Assembly (NCBI RefSeq): GCF_035605935.1
Contig: NZ_DATNGK010000153.1
Coordinates: forward strand, 1 to 64,000
Direction of reading: 5' to 3'
Source of the DNA: Actinocrinis sp035605935
GTDB taxonomy: Bacteria > Actinomycetota > Actinomycetes > Streptomycetales > Catenulisporaceae
Length of the DNA stretch: 64,000 bases
Position 1 is the stretch's first letter. Each line of letters begins with the position of its first letter. Shown here piece by piece: positions 58,547 to 64,000 of the stretch. Both the position numbers and the translations under genes were made by a program. Under the pieces are notes generated by a model, which saw only the letters and a list, made by a program, of their open reading frames with translations, had not been told where the DNA came from and searched no databases.

Positions 58547-59896
58547 ATGACCGAAGAGAACCTTCCCGCCGGTGGCACCTGCCCGTTCGCCGCGATGGCC
58601 GCTGCGGGTACCGCCGAAGCCAATGGCACGGATGTCACCAGCGCCGACTTCCACCACGCGCTGCGCCGCCGTTCTTTCCTGCGCGGCGCGGCAGTAGGCG
58701 CGGTCGGCGCTGCCGCGGTGACCGCCGGCGGCTTCGGCACCGCGCAGGCGCTGTCCTCCTCCGGCGACTCCTCGGACACCGGCAGCGGCCGCACGATCCC
58801 GTTCCACGGCACGCATCAGGCGGGCATCCTCACCCCGCCGCAGCTGGCCGCGACCGTCGTGTCCTTCAACGTCGTCGCCGCCGACCGGGCCGCTCTCCAA
58901 GAACTTTTCAAGACCCTGACACAGCGGGCGCGATTCCTGACCGAGGGCGGCACGCCCGCCGACCTGGGCGTCGCATCCCCGCCCTCGGACAGCGCCACCC
59001 TCGGCCCGCAGGTCCCCGCCGACGGCCTGACCATCACGGTCGGCGTCGGGGCGTCGCTCTTCGACGGCCGCTATGGCCTGGCCGCGCGTAAGCCCGCGAA
59101 GCTGGCCAAGATGCCGGTCTTCCCCAACGACAACATGCAGAACTCCACCGAGCTGCACGGCGATCTGTCGCTGCAGATCTGCGCCGACCACCGCGACACG
59201 GTCATGCACGCACTGCGCGATATCACCAAGCACACCCGCCAATGGCTTCAGCTGAGCTGGAAGGCGGACGGTTTCCAGTCTCCGTCCCGGCCGACCGGAG
59301 CGCAGCGCAACCAGCTCGGTTTCAAGGACGGGATCGCCAACCCGGACGTAGCATCGAGCACTGAGACCAATGCCTTGATCTGGACGCACGGCGGCGCGAA
59401 CGGCGAGCCGGCCTGGGCCGACGGCGGCTCGTACCAGGTGGTGCGGATCATCAGGATGCTGGTGGAGTTCTGGGACCGGGTCTCGCTGACCGAGCAGGAG
59501 AACATGTTCGGTCGGCGGCGGGACACCGGCGCCCCGCTCTCCGGCGCCAAGGAGACCGACATCCCGCAGTACGCCAACGATCCGGACGGAAAGATCATCC
59601 CGCTGGACGCGCACATCCGGCTGGCCAACCCGCGCACCGCGAAGACCGACCGCCAGCGGATCCTGCGCCGCGGCTACAACTACGATCGGGGCATCGACAA
59701 CAACGGCAACCTCGATGTCGGCCTGCTGTTCGCCTGCTACAACCAGGACGTGGTGCGGCAGTTCGAGGCGGTGCAGACCAGGCTGATCGACGAGCCGCTG
59801 GTGGACTACATCTCGCCGACCGGCGGCGGCTACTTCTTCGCGCTGCCGGGGGTCAAGGACGCTTCGGACTACTACGCTTCGGGGCTGTTCGCGTGA
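58547..59896 (+). CDS. efeB: EfeB, Tat-exported DyP-type heme peroxidase
   Basis: This 449-residue dye-decolorising peroxidase has a twin-arginine signal (RRRSFLRGAAVGAVGAAAV). The family GxxDG motif is in QLGFKDGIANP (distal Asp), and the proximal His is probably in PLDAHIRLANPR. EfeB oxidises ferrous iron and/or removes iron from heme for uptake by EfeU/O. ATG 58547 is chosen. The frame is open upstream and contains a His-rich stretch. It forms an operon with efeUO, 58 bp apart. Confidence 0.93.
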   Translation: MTEENLPAGGTCPFAAMAAAGTAEANGTDVTSADFHHALRRRSFLRGAAVGAVGAAAVTAGGFGTAQALSSSGDSSDTGSGRTIPFHGTHQAGILTPPQLAATVVSFNVVAADRAALQELFKTLTQRARFLTEGGTPADLGVASPPSDSATLGPQVPADGLTITVGVGASLFDGRYGLAARKPAKLAKMPVFPNDNMQNSTELHGDLSLQICADHRDTVMHALRDITKHTRQWLQLSWKADGFQSPSRPTGAQRNQLGFKDGIANPDVASSTETNALIWTHGGANGEPAWADGGSYQVVRIIRMLVEFWDRVSLTEQENMFGRRRDTGAPLSGAKETDIPQYANDPDGKIIPLDAHIRLANPRTAKTDRQRILRRGYNYDRGIDNNGNLDVGLLFACYNQDVVRQFEAVQTRLIDEPLVDYISPTGGGYFFALPGVKDASDYYASGLFA

Positions 59897-60010
59897 ACGG
59901 CCCGGGAAATCACCGATCGGCGGCGCACCCGCCGTCCGGTGCACAAGCCACTCAAGGCACTGATACAGGCGAGGCTCGGACGGCCAACGCCCGGTTAGTT
60001 CCTTGAGTCC

Positions 60011-60079
60011 GCCACGGCGAGCGACCCGCCGTGGCAAAGCCGTGGCCCCGCTTCGGATCCGTCCGAAGCGGGGCCACGG
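60011..60079. terminator. Double hairpin terminator between efeB and sepH
   Basis: A first stem GCCACGGC/GCCGTGGC (60011-60018, 60028-60035) precedes an 18-bp perfect stem (60040-60057 with 60062-60079, loop TCCG). It separates convergent efeB and sepH. Confidence 0.8.
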
Positions 60080-60086
60080 TCTCGCG

Positions 60087-60137
60087 ATGCCGGTGTTGCT
60101 GCAATGCCTGTGTTACTGCGATGCGTGTGTTACTCGC
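60087..60137. repeat. 17-bp imperfect tandem repeat at the sepH 3' end
   Basis: Three units (60087, 60104, 60121) share ATGCNNGTGTTRCTNNN; the middle unit reads ATGCCTGTGTTACTGCG. The third overlaps the sepH stop codon (60130-60132). Confidence 0.75.
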
Positions 60138-61179
60138 TCTTGCGGCGCCGGGTTCCGAAGACGATCTCGTCCCAGGACGGCACAGTCGCTCGCTTGCCCG
60201 GGGTCACGCCGTCGTTGACCGCCTGCTGGTCGGTCGTGCCGCGGAGCCGGTCCTTGTGCGGGCCGACCGGGCCGAACAACGCGTCCGAGTACGCCGAGCC
60301 GGCCCCGGTCTGCCGCTGCCGCGCCGCCGGCTCGTCAGCCGCCGGGGTCGTCGGGGTGGCGGAAGCCGCCGATGCCGCGGCCGCTACCGGCCGAAGCGGA
60401 GTGACCACGGAGTCGCTCGAGGCCGCAGGACTCGAGACGGAGCCGGGAGACGAAGCCGCGGTGGTGCCGGCGGCGGCCACCGGACGCTGACCCTGCCAGG
60501 TCGGCAGCGCGGTGACCGAGGACGCCGGGCGCACCGAGGTCGGCTCGCCGCCCGAGGCCGCGGCCGGGAGCCTCGGCTGGCGCGGGGTGAACGGGAACGC
60601 GTTCTCCGCCGCCACGTCGCTCGACAGCAGCCGCGCCTCGTCGTCGGCCGGGGTGACCAGCCGGCGCGGCGGGTCGAAGGCCCAGGTCGCCTCGTAGGGC
60701 AGGCCGCCGATCCGGAACGCGAGACGAACCGTCCAGACACCGTCGTCCCGGCGCCACGAGTCCCACTGCGCCGAGTCGTGGTCCGGCTCGCGGTGCATCA
60801 ACCGCTCGCGCACCACGTCGCCCAGCTTCGGTCCGTGTGTCTCGCCGGCCCGGCGCACCTGAGTGTTCTGCGCCCGCTCGGCCATGAACGCCCGCTCCGC
60901 GAGCACCGGGCCCTCGTAGCGGCGTACCCGCTCAAGCGGGATGCCCGCCAGATCGGCCACCTGCTCCGCGGTCTGCCCGGCGCGGATGCGCGCCTGGATG
61001 TCGCGCGGACGCAGCTGCGCGTCCAGCTCTATCTCGATCTGGCCGAGCCGGGCCCGATCGCCGCGCACCGCGGCGCGCAGCCTGTCGTCGATGGCGAGGA
61101 AGAACTCCTGGCCGTCCGGGGCACGCAGCACCAGGCGATCGCCGTCGCCGGAGACCGCCATCACGCGCAGTTCGGTCAT
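60130..61179 (-). CDS. sepH: Septation protein SepH
   Basis: This 349-residue actinobacterial cell-division protein stimulates FtsZ polymerisation. The N-terminal domain (MTELRVMAVSGDGDRLVLRAPDG) contains the helix-turn-helix-like RPRDIQARIRAGQTAEQVAD characteristic of SepH/DUF3071. The central and C-terminal parts are Ala/Ser/Pro-rich and disordered. A short conserved C terminus follows (PSWDEIVFGTRRRK). The ATG at 61179 fits the family; the upstream sequence on this strand has AGGAGG (CCTCCT at 61185-61190). Confidence 0.93.
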   Translation of the reverse strand: MTELRVMAVSGDGDRLVLRAPDGQEFFLAIDDRLRAAVRGDRARLGQIEIELDAQLRPRDIQARIRAGQTAEQVADLAGIPLERVRRYEGPVLAERAFMAERAQNTQVRRAGETHGPKLGDVVRERLMHREPDHDSAQWDSWRRDDGVWTVRLAFRIGGLPYEATWAFDPPRRLVTPADDEARLLSSDVAAENAFPFTPRQPRLPAAASGGEPTSVRPASSVTALPTWQGQRPVAAAGTTAASSPGSVSSPAASSDSVVTPLRPVAAAASAASATPTTPAADEPAARQRQTGAGSAYSDALFGPVGPHKDRLRGTTDQQAVNDGVTPGKRATVPSWDEIVFGTRRRKSE

Positions 61180-61692
61180 GAGACCTCCTGGGTGGTGCCG
61201 CTGCTGGACGTAGTAACGAGTGTGGCGCGCACATCGGTGGTTCGGGAAGATGCCACGCCCGTTCGGCGCAACACGCTCCGCGGCGCGTTACCCGTTCGGG
61301 GGACCGCCGTTTGGACAGGACGAAGATCGCGCCCGTGAAGCTTGATGCGCGCGGTCATTTGTCGTTATCCCCCTCGGCGGTTCCGGAAACTCATCGCGCC
61401 GGCCTTCTTCTCGCTACTCCTCGTCCGGTCCACCGTATCAGCGTGCACTGCCTGAACGGAGTCCCAACGCGGCGCCAGACGAAGTAATCGCGCGCCCTTC
61501 GCGCTGCCCCCGGCCGGGATCCAGCCATTCGCCACGCACTGAAATCCGGCAACCACTGTAGCGAACACCGGGGCGCGGACACACGTGGAATCACCGGGTC
61601 AACGGCTGTGCCGACTTGCGAAGATGTGGACCTGCATCCCAACGCCCTGTGTATTGGCCCCGCGCGGCGCGTCCCGGCACACTTCGAGCGTG
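61180..61692. other. 513-bp divergent intergenic region (sepH / TRIC channel)
   Basis: No convincing gene or RNA is seen. It should contain the sepH promoter (minus) and the channel-gene promoter (plus). Short open frames here are Arg- and Pro-rich antisense-type shadows. Confidence 0.5.
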
Positions 61693-62334
61693 GTGCATCT
61701 GCCGATCCTGTTCGACCTGCTCGGCGTTTTCAGCGCGGCGGCCTCCGGCGCGCTCACCGCCGTGCGCAAGGGCCTTGATCTCGTCGGGATCCTGGTGCTC
61801 GGCGCGGCTACCGGCCTCGGCGGCGGGGCCGTGCGTGACGTGCTGATCGGCGTGCATCCTCCGGCGTTCCTCGCCGACTGGCGATATCTGACTACTGCGA
61901 CGCTCGCCTCGCTGGCGGTGATCGCGGCGCAGTATCAGGCGTTCGGGGTCGAGTCCGAGCTGCGCGAACGAGCAAGGCTGACCACCGCGTATCTCATCGT
62001 GGACTCGCTGACCCTAGGTTTCTTCGCGGTTTCCGGCACTGGTAAGGCCTTGCGATATGGGCTGGCACCCGTTCCCGCGGCGCTCATGGGTGTGCTGACC
62101 GCGGTCGGTGGCGGGGTGATCAGGGACATGCTGATCGCCGAGGTGCCGACGGTGCTGCGCCGGGAGTTCTACGCCATCCCGGCCGCGATCGGTTCGCTGA
62201 TCGCCGATGCGGTAAACCGCTACACGCCTGGCGCTACGCCGCTCGCCTTCGCGGCGGCCGCTGCGACGGCGGCGCTGCGGCTCATCGCGGTGCGACGAGA
62301 CTGGCACGCGCAACTACCGCCGGCGCGACGTTGA
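61693..62334 (+). CDS. TRIC-type cation channel (UPF0126) membrane protein
   Basis: This ~213-residue protein has seven TM helices with two repeats carrying the glycine-rich motifs GLGGGAVRDVLIG and AVGGGVIRDMLIAEVPTVL, diagnostic of the TRIC/UPF0126 family. TRIC channels are trimeric monovalent-cation channels. Starts GTG 61690 and GTG 61693 are both possible, without a clear ribosome binding site. An upstream in-frame ATG at 61585 adds a non-family leader and seems less likely. Confidence 0.85.
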   Translation: MHLPILFDLLGVFSAAASGALTAVRKGLDLVGILVLGAATGLGGGAVRDVLIGVHPPAFLADWRYLTTATLASLAVIAAQYQAFGVESELRERARLTTAYLIVDSLTLGFFAVSGTGKALRYGLAPVPAALMGVLTAVGGGVIRDMLIAEVPTVLRREFYAIPAAIGSLIADAVNRYTPGATPLAFAAAAATAALRLIAVRRDWHAQLPPARR

Positions 62335-62643
62335 ATCGCGTCGTGCACGGTTGATGCGGCGAACTGCGCCAGGAGCGACAGACTGCTGACATAAGCGGCA
62401 TGCCGAAGCGCGGCAACGAAAATCGCCGCAATTCGCCGTTCCTTAGAACAGCCGTGCGAATAAACGGCGGCGGTTCGCGACCGGCTCGCAGAGCCGTCAT
62501 CCAGTGATTCAGAGCGCGGATAACCCGAGCCGTTCCGGTGGATTCGACCGGCGCGCGCCCGTGGATTTCGAGCGGGCGCGCGCATCGATTTCGAATGCCG
62601 CGCAAGAGACGCGTCCCGAGCGCCAGTGCGTCCGCGCGCCGCT
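62335..62643. other. 309-bp convergent intergenic region
   Basis: Nothing recognisable lies here. The DNA is slightly less GC-rich than average around 62395-62470 and shows no strong hairpin. Confidence 0.4.
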
Positions 62644-63375
62644 TTACAGAGACAGTTCGGTGATCTGCCCGTCGCGGTCGAGGAAGCTGCGGCCGACGTC
62701 CACAAACTCCGCGCCGCGCGGCCCGTGGATATGGATTCCGGTGAAGACCGCGACGTCGGCCGGCACCGCGTCGTCTCGCAGCACCTTGATCGCCTCGTCC
62801 GAGTCGAGCCCGATCAGATCCCGGGCGATCCGGATGATCGAAAGCAGGTCGACCTGCTGCGGATCGTCGACCAGCGGCGCGATGCGCTCGCGCAGCCGGG
62901 ACTGCTCGGGGTCGGCCTTGTCGAGATACGGGTAGTCCGAGGTGTGTACGTCGCCGCCGCGCAGCTCGTCGTGCAGAGCCATCAGCGCGCCGCAGGTGCT
63001 CGACGGTCCGGGCACGCCCGGCCTCTCCACGTTGCCGATAATCCCCGCCTCGTCCACGCCCACATGGGTGAGTCCGAACAGGACGAAGGTGCGCCGGCCG
63101 TTCACCAGCGGCGCGTGTCCGCGCGCGGCGGCCACACCCGTTCGGCCCAAAGTCAGCAGCCCGGCCAAGCCGGCCATGTTGAACGCGGGCCCCCAGGCCC
63201 GCTGCAGCTCGGCGGTCAGCGCGAAGGCCAGCTCGTCACGGCAGGTGGCGATCAGGGGCAGCGCCGAGCCGCGGTGCACCTCCTGCTCACGCAGCCGGTC
63301 CTGGGTCGAATTGACGAACTGGTTGGCTGGAATGGCGGCCGGGAAGTCGCGGGCCAGAGTACTGGCGAAGCTCAC
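62644..63375 (-). CDS. Probable LCIB/LCIC-like beta-type carbonic anhydrase family protein
   Basis: This 243-residue soluble protein resembles the limiting-CO2-inducible B/C family. Candidate zinc ligands are Cys45 (IATCRDE), His104 (GLTHVG) and Cys128 (SSTCGAL); their spacing (59 and 24) is close to what I recall for algal LCIB proteins. A conserved Arg-Asp after Cys45 fits the catalytic dyad. The closing FTGIHIHGPRGAEFVDVG is also distinctive. Start GTG 63375 follows GGAGGG by 9 nt. Carbonic anhydrase activity is inferred. Confidence 0.6.
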   Translation of the reverse strand: MSFASTLARDFPAAIPANQFVNSTQDRLREQEVHRGSALPLIATCRDELAFALTAELQRAWGPAFNMAGLAGLLTLGRTGVAAARGHAPLVNGRRTFVLFGLTHVGVDEAGIIGNVERPGVPGPSSTCGALMALHDELRGGDVHTSDYPYLDKADPEQSRLRERIAPLVDDPQQVDLLSIIRIARDLIGLDSDEAIKVLRDDAVPADVAVFTGIHIHGPRGAEFVDVGRSFLDRDGQITELSL

Positions 63376-63546
63376 GGGCGGGTACCCTCCACGGTCTCGG
63401 TCGTACGGTCCGATCAGCACATCAGTCGGCTGGCCGGTCAGCGGAACCGTGGACCAGTCGACAACGTGATGTTCGCACAGACTGTGTTAACGCACCGTTG
63501 CAGAGTCTGACTTGAACCGCCCCTAAGCGGTACGGTTAAGATGAGG

Positions 63547-63564
63547 TATCTTGACGTCGAGATA
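63547..63564. promoter_or_regulatory. Near-perfect 18-bp palindrome upstream of acnA
   Basis: TATCTTGACGTCGAGATA is palindromic except for one mismatched pair, centred on ACGT about 70 bp before the aconitase start. It is likely an operator or promoter element for the TCA gene; the regulator is unknown. Confidence 0.5.
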
Positions 63565-63626
63565 ATCTAGACAGCGGCCAGAAACCCACGGCCGGCGAAC
63601 AACGGTCAGCGAACGGAGTCCCCGCG

Positions 63627-64000
63627 ATGTCAGCAAGCAGCGCGACCAACAGCTTCGGCGCACGCGCGCAGCTCGGCGTCGGCGACGCGTCCTACGAGAT
63701 CTTCCGGCTCGACGCGGTGCCCGGCGCGGAAAACCTGCCCTACTCGCTCAAGGTGCTGCTGGAGAACCTGCTGCGCACCGAGGACGGGGCCAACATCACC
63801 GCCGACCACATCCGGGCCCTGGCCGGCTGGGATCCGGCCGCGGAGCCGGACACCGAGATCCAGTTCACCCCGGCCCGGGTCATCATGCAGGACTTCACCG
63901 GTGTGCCCTGCGTCGTCGACCTGGCCACCATGCGCGAGGCCGTGGTGGCGCTCGGCGGAGACCCGGCGAAGGTCAACCCGCTCGCCCCGGCCGAGCTGGT
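63627..64000 (+). CDS. acnA: Aconitate hydratase AcnA, 5' part only
   Basis: The N-terminal ~124 residues of an AcnA/IRP-type aconitase are present (SYEIFRLDAVPG, LPYSLKVLLENLLR, IQFTPARVIMQDFTGVP), and the frame runs off the window. The enzyme interconverts citrate and isocitrate using a [4Fe-4S] cluster, whose cysteines lie beyond the edge. ATG 63627 follows GGAG by 8 nt. The 5' region carries an 18-bp palindrome that may control it. Confidence 0.95.
   Translation, partial: MSASSATNSFGARAQLGVGDASYEIFRLDAVPGAENLPYSLKVLLENLLRTEDGANITADHIRALAGWDPAAEPDTEIQFTPARVIMQDFTGVPCVVDLATMREAVVALGGDPAKVNPLAPAEL

Noticed and set aside
61391..61642. Short minus-strand frames between sepH and the TRIC gene
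   Set aside because: They have no ribosome binding site, odd composition and no similarity to known small proteins.
1..64000. Mobile elements, tRNAs and rRNAs
   Set aside because: No transposase, integrase, cloverleaf-like gene or rRNA signature was found on either strand by reading; a dedicated scan would be needed to exclude a small tRNA.

Overview
The window is high-GC, gene-dense actinobacterial chromosome. Diagnostic genes include a WhiB7/WblC regulator with an AT-hook, mycoredoxin, AdnAB helicase-nucleases, UvrD2, SepH, MoeZ and a DUF3107 protein. Many start codons are GTG, and the gene set (orphan MsiK-like sugar ATPase, DUF5679, EfeUOB) recalls Streptomyces/Catenulispora-type organisms. 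The genus cannot be fixed from the sequence alone. I saw no tRNA, rRNA, IS element, prophage or CRISPR array.

Layout. 1-4.8 kb: Mrp/ApbC-type Fe-S carrier (cut by the window edge), DUF1003 and MgtE-N/CBS proteins, an LppX/LprG-like lipoprotein and a small conserved-looking protein. 4.9-11 kb: EamA exporter, then an acyl-CoA set (CitE-like lyase, acyl-CoA dehydrogenase and, two genes later, a MaoC hydratase). 11-14.4 kb: zinc-ribbon protein, PHP phosphoesterase, MarC protein and a convergent alpha/beta hydrolase. 14.4-20.5 kb: RhlE-type DEAD helicase, ferritin-like protein, DUF3107, TetR, small acidic protein, MoeZ. 20.5-40.2 kb: flippase-like membrane protein with a degenerate kinase domain, ATL protein, adnA-adnB, PP2C phosphatase, AlaT-type aminotransferase, M20 peptidase, NudC, MsiK-like ATPase, mycoredoxin, UvrD2. 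40.2-50.3 kb: a pair of membrane-anchored proteins, whiB7 behind a uORF/terminator attenuator, a secreted phosphoesterase, an FBP (FusB-like) protein, ABC1 kinase, ThiF-family protein, DUF5679, a cluster of DnaA-box-like sites and a YgjP-type metalloprotease.

50.4-55.8 kb is the most system-like segment. On the minus strand, in transcription order, lie a cytoplasmic subtilisin, an ECF sigma factor, a 159-residue protein of unknown function and a TPR-CHAT caspase-like protease. A 16-bp perfect inverted repeat sits upstream of the first gene. I read this as a possible protease-gated sigma-factor module. 56.2-59.9 kb is an iron-uptake locus with a probable DtxR/IdeR box, a single-ORF EfeU-EfeO fusion and a Tat-exported EfeB. 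The end holds sepH, a TRIC-type channel, a probable LCIB/C-like carbonic anhydrase and the first third or less of an aconitase gene preceded by a near-perfect palindrome.

From memory, the core from the DEAD helicase to the ABC1 kinase matches the Mycobacterium tuberculosis order Rv3211 (rhlE) to Rv3197, including moeB1, adnAB, nudC, mrx1, uvrD2 and whiB7. This is therefore an ancestral actinobacterial block for redox, DNA repair and antibiotic stress. Several transcription units end in strong hairpins, some of which contain the stop codon itself.
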